Of a DNA stretch of 64,000 bases, positions 25,281-35,116 are shown piece after piece; position 1 is the stretch's first letter, and every line of letters begins with the position of its first letter. The notes beneath the pieces are model-generated. The model did no database searches. It was not told where the DNA came from and worked only from the letters and a program-made list of their open reading frames with translations. This DNA comes from Sunxiuqinia elliptica. GTDB taxonomy: Bacteria > Bacteroidota > Bacteroidia > Bacteroidales > Prolixibacteraceae. Position numbers and translations under genes: made by a program. The stretch lies in contig NZ_FONW01000017.1 in NCBI RefSeq assembly GCF_900113005.1, positions 1 through 64,000 of the forward strand. The letters run 5' to 3'.

Positions 25281-25853
25281 CTATTTCTTATCTTTTAGTT
25301 CGGCATGCCTAAAACAGCTCACTAAATGGTCATTCACCATTCCTGTTGCCTGCATATGTGCATACACAATGGTAGAACCGACAAACTTAAAACCTCGCTT
25401 TTTTAAGTCCTTACTGATTAAGTCTGACAAAGGCGTTTTTGCAGGAACTTCTGATAAGCTTTCAAAATAATTAACAATTGGTTTGAAATCGACAAACGAC
25501 CAGATGTAGCGATCAAAGCTTCCAAACTCTTTTTGAACCTCTAAAAAACATTTCGCATTATTTACACTAGCAGCTATCTTCAATCGATTCCTGATTAAGC
25601 CCTCGTTTTGCAACAACTCATTTAGCTTTGCCTCATCATAAACAGCTACTTTCACCGGATCAAAATCATCATAGGCTTTTCGATAGTTTTCTCGTTTTTT
25701 TAAAACGGTAAGCCAACTTAAGCCGGCCTGCACGCCTTCCAATAAAAGAAACTCAAACAATTTTTGATCATCATGTAAGGGAACACCCCATTCTTTATCA
25801 TGGTAATCAATATACAATTCATTTTTAAGGCACCATTCACAACGTGTTTTCAT
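25281..25853 (-). CDS. tag: DNA-3-methyladenine glycosylase I
   Basis: The 190-aa protein matches Tag along its length: RCEWCLKNELYIDYHDKEWG at the start has the zinc Cys and the conserved Glu/Trp, EGVQAGLSWLTVLKKRENYR is the substrate-pocket segment, and the C-terminus has KKRGFKFVGSTIVYAHMQA with ending His/Cys zinc ligands (VNDHLVSCFRH). It excises 3-methyladenine from alkylated DNA. It is a single gene on the minus strand, with the twin RNA units behind it and 327 bp of non-coding DNA before it. Confidence 0.95.
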   Translation of the reverse strand: MKTRCEWCLKNELYIDYHDKEWGVPLHDDQKLFEFLLLEGVQAGLSWLTVLKKRENYRKAYDDFDPVKVAVYDEAKLNELLQNEGLIRNRLKIAASVNNAKCFLEVQKEFGSFDRYIWSFVDFKPIVNYFESLSEVPAKTPLSDLISKDLKKRGFKFVGSTIVYAHMQATGMVNDHLVSCFRHAELKDKK

Positions 25854-26180
25854 TTGGATTAAAGATTAGATTATAGATATTCAGACCTTAGACTATGGAC
25901 AGCAGAAAGTAGCTACTATCAACTTCTGCCACATGCTTTCAAGCTAAGAAATAATTGTATTATTCAACAATGGACATTCAACTTTCAAGATGTTCGGACA
26001 ATTTATAAATTGAAAACTTGAAACAATTCTGTTTCATTTTCATTGGTTTGATTTTTGTTAATAATTTGAAATTTCACTAAAAATACGAAAAACTAATTCG
26101 TAGACATTCAAATATTCGTTTTGCTCTTCGTAAATTGCACGGCACGAAAAACGAATACTACATAGAAAGACTGACTGCTC
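25854..26180. other. intergenic region between divergent genes
   Basis: AT-rich 327 bp holding the promoters of tag (minus) and the TPR gene (plus). I find no convincing TAnnTTTG pair, repeat or RNA in it. Confidence 0.4.
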
Positions 26181-28103
26181 ATGAAACTCAAATTGTCGAT
26201 CTTACTTCTTTTGATCAGTAATCTGGCCTTTAGCCAGCTAAATATTAGCCACTACATCCGTGTAGGTCAAACTCGAATTCAGGTTGGAAACTATGTTGGA
26301 GCCATAGAAAACTTCAACATTGTCATTAAGTTTAAACCCCAACTACCCGAGCCTTATTATTACCGTGGCGTTGCAAAACATCAGCTTGAAGACTTTCGTG
26401 GTGCTATCCGGGATTATGATCAGGCTGTTAAAATTAAGCCCTACTACCCCGATGCTTATATGCACAGAGGACTTGCTTTTCTCGAGCTGAAAGATTACGA
26501 CTCTGCTTTGAGCGACTACGACAAAGCACTGGAACTATCCCCAAACAATGCTGCGATATACAATAATCGGGGAATTGTCAAACTTTCGTTGAAAGACATT
26601 GAGGGCGCCATTGCCGATTACGACAAAGCACTGGAAATCAACCCAAATTTTATCAATAGCTTTATCAACCGAAGCAACGCGAACATCCTCAAGGGCGACA
26701 TAAAAGAAGCCATTCGCGACTTGAACCGGGCAATCATCATTCGACCTCACTATGCGAGTGCCTATTTGCTTAGAGGGTTGGCCCGCTTTGAGCTTGAAGA
26801 CTACGCAGCTGCCTTGCGCGATTTCGATCAAACAATAAAACTTGATCCACAAAATGCTTTTGCCTACAACAACCGAGGGATTGTTAAGCAAAAATTGGAA
26901 GACTATCGGGGTGCAATTATGGATTACGACTTGGCGCTTGATATTAATCCCACACTTCCAAATGCTTACCTAAACCGGGGAATTGCCAAAGAAGTCTTAG
27001 GAGAAGCTGGTTATGAACACGATTACGACGTTGCAGCCAAGCTTGATCCTCGCTTAGATATTAGAAAACGAATGATGGAGGAAGCACTGGCTCAGAACCA
27101 ACAAAGTCAGCAGTCTCAACAACAGTCTTCAACGAGCAACCAACAACAAGGCAGTGCTCAACAAAGTCAAAGTACACAACAAAAAACTCCTGCTCAGAGT
27201 CCCAAGCGGCCTTCCATGCAACAACAAGAGGAGACCAAGGAGCAACGCGATCGCCGGCGCTTCCGATTATCACTGGCTGATACCCGAAACCTACCAACTG
27301 ACGAAGAGCAGGAAATTGATGATGGACGCATTCAAAACCGCAATATTGTTATTGAACTGCAGGATATTTTCGTGATTTCATCATACAGCCAGAACTCGGT
27401 CGACTACGAACGCTTGCAGTATTATAACCTCGCGTTGGAAGAACTGAATAGTTTCAATAATTACACGCCCACCATGACCATCAGTAATATTGAGACCTCC
27501 AAGTTCATAGACTATTTTAGAAACAACATCCTTTATTTCAATGAAAAAATAAAAACAAACCAGGTCGCCCAAAACTACCTAAGCCGGGGAGTTTTTAAGT
27601 TTTTGGTTAATGAATATAGCGAAGCAATGGAAGACTTTGACCAAGCGTTGAAATTGAACGAAAGAAGTACTTTGGCCCATTTTAGCCGGGCGAATTGCCG
27701 CACAGAAATGGTCAAGTTACTAGAATCCTTACCTGATTTTTCGGAAGATCTTACAATTCCGGTTGGAACAAACTCAGGAAATTCAGCTCAAGCTTCGGAA
27801 TTTATCAACGACTACGAAAATATTTTGGATGATTATCAGGTGTGTATCCACCTCAACCCAAATTTTCCGTTTGCCTATTATAATAAAGCCTACATTCTTT
27901 GTAAATTGGGCCGCTACCAAGAAGCGATCCGCAACTTGGACAAGGCGATTGAATTGCAGCCTGATTTTGCCGAAGCCTACTACAACCGGGGACTCACCAA
28001 AATTTATCTTGACGAAGTTGATGGTGGTGCAGTTGATTTGAGTAAGGCAGGAGAATTAGGAATTCAAGATGCCTACAATGTGATTAAACGTTATTGTAAC
28101 TAA
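26181..28103 (+). CDS. TPR-repeat protein, exported
   Basis: After a signal peptide (MKLKLSILLLLISNLAFS) the 640-aa protein carries about eight consecutive TPR units in residues 20-290, with the typical pattern YYRGVAKHQLEDFRGAIRDYD, then a low-complexity Gln/Ser linker (about residues 300-345), a second region of unknown fold (365-460), and three or more further TPRs at the C-terminus (LPFAYYNKAYILCKLGRYQEAI type). TPRs bind partner proteins; the partner is unknown. It is a single gene; rarA follows 80 bp downstream on the same strand, separated by AT-rich sequence. The family is common in Bacteroidota without a fixed role. Confidence 0.85.
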   Translation: MKLKLSILLLLISNLAFSQLNISHYIRVGQTRIQVGNYVGAIENFNIVIKFKPQLPEPYYYRGVAKHQLEDFRGAIRDYDQAVKIKPYYPDAYMHRGLAFLELKDYDSALSDYDKALELSPNNAAIYNNRGIVKLSLKDIEGAIADYDKALEINPNFINSFINRSNANILKGDIKEAIRDLNRAIIIRPHYASAYLLRGLARFELEDYAAALRDFDQTIKLDPQNAFAYNNRGIVKQKLEDYRGAIMDYDLALDINPTLPNAYLNRGIAKEVLGEAGYEHDYDVAAKLDPRLDIRKRMMEEALAQNQQSQQSQQQSSTSNQQQGSAQQSQSTQQKTPAQSPKRPSMQQQEETKEQRDRRRFRLSLADTRNLPTDEEQEIDDGRIQNRNIVIELQDIFVISSYSQNSVDYERLQYYNLALEELNSFNNYTPTMTISNIETSKFIDYFRNNILYFNEKIKTNQVAQNYLSRGVFKFLVNEYSEAMEDFDQALKLNERSTLAHFSRANCRTEMVKLLESLPDFSEDLTIPVGTNSGNSAQASEFINDYENILDDYQVCIHLNPNFPFAYYNKAYILCKLGRYQEAIRNLDKAIELQPDFAEAYYNRGLTKIYLDEVDGGAVDLSKAGELGIQDAYNVIKRYCN

Positions 28104-28185
28104 AATCAACAGATCGTTAGTTTTTCAATCTGTCAGACATTTTAGAATTATTCAAACGGAAAACCCTTAAATTAAAAATACAACT

Positions 28186-29463
28186 ATGAGTCGATCTCCC
28201 CTTGCAGAGCGTCTTCGTCCGAAAAAACTGGACGACTACATTGGCCAGGAACATTTGGTTGGTGAAGGCGGTGTTTTGCGTAAAATGATTGAGTCCGGAA
28301 ACATCTCATCCATCATTTTGTGGGGACCTCCCGGAGTTGGGAAAACGACTTTGGCAAAGATTATTGCGAATACACTCGACCGCCCGTTTTATACCCTTAG
28401 TGCGATCAACTCAGGGGTAAAAGACGTTCGGGAAGTGATTGAGAAAGCCCGCAAGCAACAATTCTTCAATCACCCCAACCCAATCCTATTTATCGATGAA
28501 ATTCATCGATTCAGTAAATCCCAACAGGACTCGCTACTGGGAGCTGTTGAACAAGGAACCGTTACGCTGATTGGTGCCACCACTGAAAATCCATCATTCG
28601 AGGTGATTAGCCCACTATTATCGCGCTGTCAAGTCTATGTCTTAAAGCATCTTGACAAAACTAACCTGCAGCGCATTTTAGAATTGGCAATTACCAAAGA
28701 CACCGATCTAAAACAAAAAGAAATTGTCATTAAAGAATATGAATCATTGCTTCGTTTTTCAGGAGGCGATGCACGTAAGCTACTCAACATTCTTGAATTG
28801 GTGATTTTAGCGGAGGAAAATGAAAAAGTTGTGGTGACAAACGACAAGGTGACCGAACGGCTGCAAAGTAATCCGGCGATTTACGATAAGAATGGAGAAA
28901 TGCATTACGACATCATTTCGGCCTTTATCAAAAGTATCCGAGGGAGTGATCCTGATGCTGCAGTCTACTGGCTTGCCCGGATGATTGAAGGAGGTGAAGA
29001 TGTTAAATTTATTGCCCGCCGGCTAATTATTTCAGCGGCCGAAGATATTGGCTTAGCCAATCCCAACGCCTTACTATTAGCGCAAAGTGCTTTTGATGCC
29101 GTGCATAAAATCGGGCACCCCGAATCTCGAATTATCCTCTCGGAATGCACCATTTACCTAGCAACCTCTCCCAAGAGTAACTCGGCCTACGAGGCAATAA
29201 ACTCGGCACAAGCACTGGTAAAACGCACTGGCAACTTGCCCGTTCCGCTTCAAATTCGGAATGCACCAACCAAGCTGATGAAAGAACTGGGCTATGGCAA
29301 AGATTATAAGTATTCCCACGCCTATAAAGGAAATTTTGCTGAGCAGGATTTTCTTCCAGAAATGGTAAAAAATGAACGGCTTTACAAACCGCAATCCAAT
29401 GCTTCAGAACTTAAAATTTTGGAACGCCTAAAAGCCTGGTGGGGAAAACGCTTCGATAAATAA
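28186..29463 (+). CDS. rarA: replication-associated recombination protein A (AAA ATPase)
   Basis: The 425-aa protein is RarA/MgsA: PLAERLRPKKLDDYIGQEHL at the start, Walker A GPPGVGKTTLAK near residue 50, Walker B ILFIDEIHRFSKSQQD near residue 103, sensor IGATTENPSFE, and the C-terminal family block SDPDAAVYWLARMIEGGED with PKSNSAYEAINSA. It acts at stalled replication forks and binds SSB and clamp-loader-related DNA ends. At 425 aa it has normal length. It is preceded by the TPR gene and followed by a small zinc-ribbon-like gene. Confidence 0.97.
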   Translation: MSRSPLAERLRPKKLDDYIGQEHLVGEGGVLRKMIESGNISSIILWGPPGVGKTTLAKIIANTLDRPFYTLSAINSGVKDVREVIEKARKQQFFNHPNPILFIDEIHRFSKSQQDSLLGAVEQGTVTLIGATTENPSFEVISPLLSRCQVYVLKHLDKTNLQRILELAITKDTDLKQKEIVIKEYESLLRFSGGDARKLLNILELVILAEENEKVVVTNDKVTERLQSNPAIYDKNGEMHYDIISAFIKSIRGSDPDAAVYWLARMIEGGEDVKFIARRLIISAAEDIGLANPNALLLAQSAFDAVHKIGHPESRIILSECTIYLATSPKSNSAYEAINSAQALVKRTGNLPVPLQIRNAPTKLMKELGYGKDYKYSHAYKGNFAEQDFLPEMVKNERLYKPQSNASELKILERLKAWWGKRFDK

Positions 29464-29601
29464 TCCAGCAAAATCCTCCAAACCCTACGGCTTGAGATAA
29501 TTGTTAATGAACCTACGGAATCTCCGTCGATTTCAGCACTCCCCACAAACAATTTCTAAGCTTTGTTGTTTTTCTGACAATAGATAAAAACAATTGAACA
29601 A

Positions 29602-29727
29602 ATGGGTAAAACAGCCTGTAAGAAGAAAGATTTTGAGGAGTCGGAAACCCCCAAGTATTGTTGTAAAAAATGTGGCGCAAAGGTTAAGAAAGAAGGAAAA
29701 GTCTGCAAACCCAAAAAACTCAAATAA
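29602..29727 (+). CDS. Cys/Lys-rich mini-protein, zinc-ribbon-like, 41 aa
   Basis: The ATG at 29602 opens a 41-aa frame: MGKTACKKKDFEESETPKYC, then CKKCGAKVKKEGKVCKPKKL and a final Lys. The five Cys include a C-x2-C pair and a later single Cys, suggesting a small zinc ribbon or knuckle, and the protein is very basic. I recall similar tiny proteins in Bacteroidota annotated as hypothetical. It lies 6 bp upstream of the TonB receptor start, so the two may be co-translated. A plausible role is nucleic-acid or metal binding, but the sequence does not prove it. Confidence 0.65.
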   Translation: MGKTACKKKDFEESETPKYCCKKCGAKVKKEGKVCKPKKLK

Positions 29728-29733
29728 GCTGCG

Positions 29734-31815
29734 ATGAAGCACCTATTAGTAGGCTTGGCTACCGTTTTTCTATTGTTACAAGTTAACAGCCTCCAAGCCC
29801 AGGATAACTGGTCAGAATACAACGAAACAGTCCTGGAAGACTCCATTTTTGCCATTGATGAAATCACCGTAAAAGCCTTTCATTATGAAAGTCGCCTACA
29901 AGAAGCACCAGCTGCCATCGCAATTATTCCTGCTTTGCAATTGGAACGCAACTCGCTCCAGCCCGTCGATTTTACCTTGAATCAGATACCCGGTATTTAC
30001 ATGCAAAGTGCCAGTCTGACAACCAATCGACTTACCATTCGAGGAATTGGCAGTCGGTCTCCCTATGCGTCAAACAAAATTAGAGCCTACTATGGTGGTA
30101 TTCCCTTGACCAACGGGGTTGGTGAAACAAGTATCGAAGATTTAAACCTGGCAGTATTGGGAAGTGCTGAAATCATCAAAGGACCGGCATCCGGATTTTA
30201 TGGCTCGGGATTGGGAGGAACCATCCTTTTTTCGCCAAGACAAGCACGCCAAAACCAATTTCTATTTGACTATGGAATAGGCTCTTTTCAGTCGCAACAA
30301 CAACATGTCCAAATGGCATTATCCGACTCCAGTAAGAGCCATTTTCTTGCCTTGGAAAACATTCAATCAGCAGGATTTCGGAGAAATAATGAAACGGACC
30401 GTCAAAACTTAAACTATGCCGGACAGCTCCGCATTGATAATCACCAGCTCCACTTCATCGCCAATCATACTGACTTAAAAGCCTATATTCCGAGCTCAAT
30501 AAACATTGAAACATTTGAAGATTCCCCACAGGAAGCCGCTGGAAATTGGGCAGCTATCCGAGGGTATGAAGATTCAGAAAAGAGCCTTTTCGGTGCCTCC
30601 ATAGACTCTGAATGGAAAAACCGCTGGCATTCCACCATTGGACTTTTTGGACAGCGAAGAAAAGCTGATGAGTTGCGCCCTTTCAATTTTCTAAAAGAAA
30701 GTAGCCATTACCTTGGTGCCAGGATGGTTTTGGAAAAAATGATTAAAACAACCGAAGGACATTGGAAATTTCTTCTTGGTAATGAAACGTTTTTTGAAAC
30801 CTACCATTGGGAAACCTACCAAAATACCGAAGACCGGGCTCCCAGAGATACTCTTTCCGATAATCGAGAACGACGTAATTACTTCAATATTTTTACCCAG
30901 CTAGAATATCATTTTGCTAGCAAATGGCACCTTTCAGCAGGGCTAAACCTCAACCAAACCCGGTACAATTACACCGACCAGTTTTTGACGAATGGTAATC
31001 AGTCGGGGAAACACACTTTTAAACTCATGTACTCGCCACGCCTGGCAATGAATTATGAACTAAGCCAACGAAAAAATATATATGCGCAAGTTAGCCATGG
31101 TTTTTCACCTCCAAGTTTAGAAGAGACCTTACTACCTGATGGTGATCGCAATACCGCGATAAAACCAGAAAGTGGCTGGAATTTTGAACTCGGTAGCCGA
31201 GGCTATTTATTCGACCGCTTTTACTACGATATTTCCGCTTACTACATGACTGTAAAAAATTTACTAGTCGCCCGGCGAGTAGGAGAAGATGCTTACTTTG
31301 GAATTAATGCCGGCAAAACTGCTCATCCAGGTTTGGAGTACGATTTGCGCTACCAGTTATCATTGCCAACCAGCGCATGGAGCCACCAACTTCAACTAAA
31401 TGGAAGTTATTCGCCTTACTCTTTTATTGACTTTGTTGATGGCGAAAACGACTATTCAAACAATGAACTAACTGGCAGTCCTCGCAGTCAGGTCAACGCT
31501 AGTTACCTTGTCAGTTTTAAGCGAAAAATTGACTTGCAGCTTTTCTATAAACATGTCAGTGAGATCCCACTGCGGGATGATAACTCGATATACTCCGATG
31601 CTTATGGCGTAGTGAACTTACAAGCGCAATACACCAGAGAATGGGGCAATTTTCAACTCAAAGCATTTCTGGCTCTTAACAACCTTACTGACGAAAAATA
31701 CAGTTCCATGGTCTTAATTAACGCCAGTTCATTTGGCGGAAATGCGCCTCGTTATTACTATCCTGGAGCATCGCGGAACCTAAATGGGAAACTACAACTC
31801 GCCTACTTCTTTTAA
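29734..31815 (+). CDS. TonB-dependent outer-membrane receptor
   Basis: A signal peptide (MKHLLVGLATVFLLLQVNSLQA) is followed by a TonB-box-like stretch, a plug domain (about residues 45-165: IPGIYMQSASLTTNRLTIRG, then AEIIKGPASGFYGSGLGG) and a 22-stranded beta-barrel ending in an aromatic residue (LQLAYFF). At 693 aa it is a FecA/BtuB-sized receptor for a siderophore, cobalamin-like or other metal ligand. There is no N-terminal carboxypeptidase-like domain as in SusC proteins, and no SusD follows, so it is not a polysaccharide system. No Fur-type operator could be identified. Substrate unknown. Confidence 0.93.
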   Translation: MKHLLVGLATVFLLLQVNSLQAQDNWSEYNETVLEDSIFAIDEITVKAFHYESRLQEAPAAIAIIPALQLERNSLQPVDFTLNQIPGIYMQSASLTTNRLTIRGIGSRSPYASNKIRAYYGGIPLTNGVGETSIEDLNLAVLGSAEIIKGPASGFYGSGLGGTILFSPRQARQNQFLFDYGIGSFQSQQQHVQMALSDSSKSHFLALENIQSAGFRRNNETDRQNLNYAGQLRIDNHQLHFIANHTDLKAYIPSSINIETFEDSPQEAAGNWAAIRGYEDSEKSLFGASIDSEWKNRWHSTIGLFGQRRKADELRPFNFLKESSHYLGARMVLEKMIKTTEGHWKFLLGNETFFETYHWETYQNTEDRAPRDTLSDNRERRNYFNIFTQLEYHFASKWHLSAGLNLNQTRYNYTDQFLTNGNQSGKHTFKLMYSPRLAMNYELSQRKNIYAQVSHGFSPPSLEETLLPDGDRNTAIKPESGWNFELGSRGYLFDRFYYDISAYYMTVKNLLVARRVGEDAYFGINAGKTAHPGLEYDLRYQLSLPTSAWSHQLQLNGSYSPYSFIDFVDGENDYSNNELTGSPRSQVNASYLVSFKRKIDLQLFYKHVSEIPLRDDNSIYSDAYGVVNLQAQYTREWGNFQLKAFLALNNLTDEKYSSMVLINASSFGGNAPRYYYPGASRNLNGKLQLAYFF

Positions 31816-31846
31816 AAGCTGTTTGTCGCCAAAACTACACCCAATT

Positions 31847-32488
31847 TTAAATAAAAAAGTGAAGGTTAATTCCGACAGCGTCTGCCCCCTGCCAATCACT
31901 GTTTCGCTTGGTTTGCTGCCAAACATAGTACATATCAATACGCAAGTAGTCCAGTTTCAACATTTCCAACCCACCGTAAATACGAGCCAAGTGTGTTCCG
32001 TCTGAACTTAACTTGGTAAATAACTCTTCTCCCAGGTAGGGTTTTGGCCAAGCTCCTTGCCCCGGAAAGCGAACAAAAATATTGTGGTAATACCTGGCAT
32101 AGGCATCTCCTTCACTAAAAGTGCGATACTCCAGCCGGTTTGTTGTTTTACACTTTATTTTAGATTTTGGTAATTGAAGTCCTGTAACAAATTGAGGACG
32201 ATACTCCATGACGTCTCCAGTCTCCTTGCGAGTTTGCGCTCCTCTAAATGCCAATCCCAAGCTAAACCAATCATTCATTTTCCGAGATAAGGCAAAATCG
32301 AGGTAAGTCATATCCCGAAAATGCTCCTCTGGCAGGTAATGAATTTTTGAACTAAACTTCATTTTATAATCCGAATTTAGCTTCAGATGTACACATGAAG
32401 TATTCCACAAATAGAACTTTTTCTCTTCCTGAGCTTGGCTTGAAATTACGCAAGCAAGCAAAACAAACAATCCCAATAAGCGTTTCAC
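31847..32488 (-). CDS. DUF2490 outer-membrane-type beta-barrel protein
   Basis: The 213-aa protein has a signal peptide (MKRLLGLFVLLACVISSQA) and the DUF2490 pattern of amphipathic strands (FYLWNTSCVHLKLNSDYKMK, then NRLEYRTFSEGDAYARYYHN) ending in INLHFFI with a C-terminal aromatic-hydrophobic signal. Members are predicted small barrels of unknown function. The start codon is GTG (32488). It converges with the TonB receptor, with only 31 bp between stops and no terminator that I can see. Confidence 0.85.
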   Translation of the reverse strand: MKRLLGLFVLLACVISSQAQEEKKFYLWNTSCVHLKLNSDYKMKFSSKIHYLPEEHFRDMTYLDFALSRKMNDWFSLGLAFRGAQTRKETGDVMEYRPQFVTGLQLPKSKIKCKTTNRLEYRTFSEGDAYARYYHNIFVRFPGQGAWPKPYLGEELFTKLSSDGTHLARIYGGLEMLKLDYLRIDMYYVWQQTKRNSDWQGADAVGINLHFFI

Positions 32489-32589
32489 AACGTATTCTCC
32501 TTTTTTTTAATAGCCGACAAAGATAGCCTTTCAAAATCAATTTCGGTTTAAATAAGTATCTTAGTCTTTCACACGAAACCTAATTAACC

Positions 32590-33489
32590 ATGCGAATACT
32601 CCTTATTTTGCTCATTCTAAACCTAACAAGCAGTTTCGAAAACCGTGCACAAATGGCTTCCGCCATCGATCATTTGATAAAAACGAAGGGCTCCATCACT
32701 CAAGTTGCCTCAGGCTTTTCATTTACTGAAGGCCCCGCAGTTAACTCGTTAGGAGAAGTTTATTTCACCGACCAGCCCAATAATAAAATCTACCGATGGC
32801 AAGAGCCTGATCAAATAACAGAATGGGAAGTAGATGGCGAAAGAGCCAACGGCCTTTACTTTCTATCCGATAGTGTGTTGATTGCTTGTGCTGACTACCG
32901 CAACAAGTTAATTGGCATAGACAAACAAGGGAATAAAACAGTTTTAGTCGAAGGATACCAAGGCAAGCATTTAAACGGCCCTAACGATTTGTGGATTCAC
33001 CCCAATGGAAACATTTACTTTTCGGATAGCTATTACCATCGACCATGGTGGCCCGAAGGTCATGAGGAAGTGCAAGATCAACGAGCTGCATATTGTTTCA
33101 AGCCTAATGGAGATCTTATGCGAGTAGCTGAAGGTTTTGAAATGCCCAACGGACTAATCGGAACTCCAGATGGAAAACAACTTTACATCTCGGATATACG
33201 CGCAAAGAAGATTTGGAAATATACGATTGAAGCCGATGGTCACTTAGCTCAGAAGACCTTTTTTGCACCTGAGGGTTCCGATGGAATGACAATCGACAAT
33301 CAGGGAAACGTTTATCTGACGAATTCGGTCGTTTCAGTCTTTTCTGCAAAAGGAGATAAACTTGGAGAAATTGAGGTACCAGAGCGCCCCTCAAATGTTT
33401 GTTTTGGCGGAAAGAATCGACAAACGCTCTTTATCACCGCACGAACTTCTGTTTACTCTATAGCAATGCGAGTAAAAGGCGTAAACTAA
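32590..33489 (+). CDS. SMP-30/gluconolactonase-family exported hydrolase
   Basis: After a short signal peptide (MRILLILLILNLTSSFENRA) the 299-aa protein is a six-bladed propeller of the SMP-30/gluconolactonase/LRE family: FTEGPAVNSLGEVYFTDQPN near residue 48 with the metal-binding Glu, NGPNDLWIHPNGNIYFSDSYY near residue 130 with Asn/Asp ligands, and SDGMTIDNQGNVYLTNS near residue 228 with the last Asp. Such enzymes hydrolyse sugar lactones with a divalent metal. Export suggests a periplasmic sugar or aldonolactone substrate. It is a single gene. Confidence 0.92.
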   Translation: MRILLILLILNLTSSFENRAQMASAIDHLIKTKGSITQVASGFSFTEGPAVNSLGEVYFTDQPNNKIYRWQEPDQITEWEVDGERANGLYFLSDSVLIACADYRNKLIGIDKQGNKTVLVEGYQGKHLNGPNDLWIHPNGNIYFSDSYYHRPWWPEGHEEVQDQRAAYCFKPNGDLMRVAEGFEMPNGLIGTPDGKQLYISDIRAKKIWKYTIEADGHLAQKTFFAPEGSDGMTIDNQGNVYLTNSVVSVFSAKGDKLGEIEVPERPSNVCFGGKNRQTLFITARTSVYSIAMRVKGVN

Positions 33490-33518
33490 CAAAAGCCGCC
33501 CCGAAGAGCAGCTTTTGT
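33489..33518. terminator. possible bidirectional hairpin terminator
   Basis: ACAAAAGC (33489-33496) pairs with GCTTTTGT (33511-33518). It lies between the convergent SMP-30 and TPR genes, but the T-tract lies within the stem. Confidence 0.45.
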
Positions 33519-33538
33519 CACTATAATCATTTTAATAA

Positions 33539-34195
33539 CTATCCGTTGATCGCCTGACTTGCTGCAGCTTTCAATTGCTTTGCAGTGTCATTATTAGGAG
33601 TTAACTCCAAAGCTTTATCAAACAAAGGCAATGATTTTTTGAATTCTTCTTTTGCCTTAGTTGTTGCTTGTTTGTACTGATCATCCGTTGTTTTGAATTT
33701 CCCAGCAGCAACATCGGCAGCAGCTTGTTTCAAAATGGCAGCACCTTTTTTGTAGAAGGCATTACCTTCTTTCAAGTAGTAAGTTGAAAGCATTGATTTC
33801 ATCTTTGTACTATTGGGATTAGCTGCAATACCAGCTTCCAATGTCGCAATAAAACCTTCTTCGTCTTTTGCTTTACGTTGTGAGTTTGCTTTGTACAAGT
33901 AAGCAGTAGAAGTTTTGTAGTTATTTTGAATAGACTGGTCAAAATACTTGACAGCCTTTTCATAAGCTTTCACTTTATACGCACAATAACCTGCATTGTA
34001 GATCATTGCATTGTCCTCTTCCTCTTCGCCCCAATTGGCAATTGATTTCTCAAATAACTCCAGAGCCTTTTTGTAATCTTTGCCTCTCAAAGCATCATTT
34101 CCATCATTCTTCAATTGAACGGCATCCACTGCATCCTGTGCAAAACCGGCTACCATTCCCAGGCAAAATACAATTACTAAAAAAAATCGCTTCAT
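33539..34195 (-). CDS. small exported TPR protein
   Basis: The 218-aa protein starts with a signal peptide (MKRFFLVIVFCLGMVAGFAQ) and holds three to four TPR-type units (GNDALRGKDYKKALELFEKS, then YNAGYCAYKVKAYEKAVKYF, and a C-terminal KEEFKKSLPLFDKALELTPN). It lacks other domains and is probably periplasmic. Such proteins are common in Bacteroidota and serve as binding partners in envelope assemblies. There is no operon partner: the neighbour upstream (DUF2807) begins over 200 bp away. Confidence 0.85.
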   Translation of the reverse strand: MKRFFLVIVFCLGMVAGFAQDAVDAVQLKNDGNDALRGKDYKKALELFEKSIANWGEEEEDNAMIYNAGYCAYKVKAYEKAVKYFDQSIQNNYKTSTAYLYKANSQRKAKDEEGFIATLEAGIAANPNSTKMKSMLSTYYLKEGNAFYKKGAAILKQAAADVAAGKFKTTDDQYKQATTKAKEEFKKSLPLFDKALELTPNNDTAKQLKAAASQAING

Positions 34196-34408
34196 AATTT
34201 ATTCGCTTTTCAGTTTTATTAAATTAATACGGTTAACTTTTTCAACCCTCTTTTTTTGAAGTTTCTCAAAAGTAACAATAATGATTTAAAAAACTAAACA
34301 AAAATCAATCTGCTCCGATTTTATTCTCTCATTAACAACCAATTATAGCGCAAAAAAATACAGAATACCGTCAGTATCCTGTATTTCATTTACTAACTAA
34401 TCTAAAAA

Positions 34409-35116
34409 CTAATCAGGGCGAACAAAACCAATGCCCTCGATATTCTTGTCTATTTGCGGATTTCCTCGATAACGTATTTTCCCAACGCCCTCGATTTGGG
34501 CTTTTAAATATTTCGTTGCATAAACCGATGCCCCTCCAACACCTTCAATGTCAATCGCCACTTCTTCGGTTTTAAAGTCATTTGCATTTAAGTGTCCAGC
34601 TCCCGATAAGCGAACATCCATCTTGCGGGCAACTCCCCGAAAAGTATAACTCACGCCACCTTCTCCTTGCAAATGAACTTCTTCGGCTTTCATTTCCATC
34701 TCAATTTTCGCTCCCCCCTCAACCGACAAGTAAAAATCATTCAAATCAAGATAGCCCTTGGTTTCTAACTTAACGCCTCCTTCAATTTTCAATGACTCCA
34801 GTTGCTCAAATTCAATGTAGAGGATCATGCTTTCAAAATTGAAATGCTTTTCTTTTAGCTCAACATGAAGCGTCCCATTGTCACTGTCAACATCAATGTA
34901 TTCAAAGGATTCTTCATCGGCTTTAATTCGGAGTCCTGGCTTTCCCGATTGCTCCAAAATTACCTTATAACCACCTTCAAGCACGACTCGTTGAAAGTTC
35001 TCAACATCATAGGTACGCACATCATCATCATCCCATTCCTTATTTGCCAGGGAGAAAAAAGGGCTAAGCACAAAAACACTTAGAAAAAGTAAAGTTGTAA
35101 TTTGAGTTATCTTCAT
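34409..35116 (-). CDS. DUF2807 (head-GIN) exported protein
   Basis: The 235-aa protein has a signal peptide (MKITQITTLLFLSVFVLSPF) and a DUF2807 beta-helix-like domain: NFQRVVLEGGYKVILEQSGK near residue 40, repeated short strands with Gly-Gly turns (SLKIEGGVKLETKG, HLQGEGGVSYTF, VDIEGVGGASVYA), ending RYRGNPQIDKNIEGIG. These proteins are thought to be surface or periplasmic with adhesin-like folds; function is not established. The gene stands alone with AT-rich flanks. Confidence 0.9.
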   Translation of the reverse strand: MKITQITTLLFLSVFVLSPFFSLANKEWDDDDVRTYDVENFQRVVLEGGYKVILEQSGKPGLRIKADEESFEYIDVDSDNGTLHVELKEKHFNFESMILYIEFEQLESLKIEGGVKLETKGYLDLNDFYLSVEGGAKIEMEMKAEEVHLQGEGGVSYTFRGVARKMDVRLSGAGHLNANDFKTEEVAIDIEGVGGASVYATKYLKAQIEGVGKIRYRGNPQIDKNIEGIGFVRPD

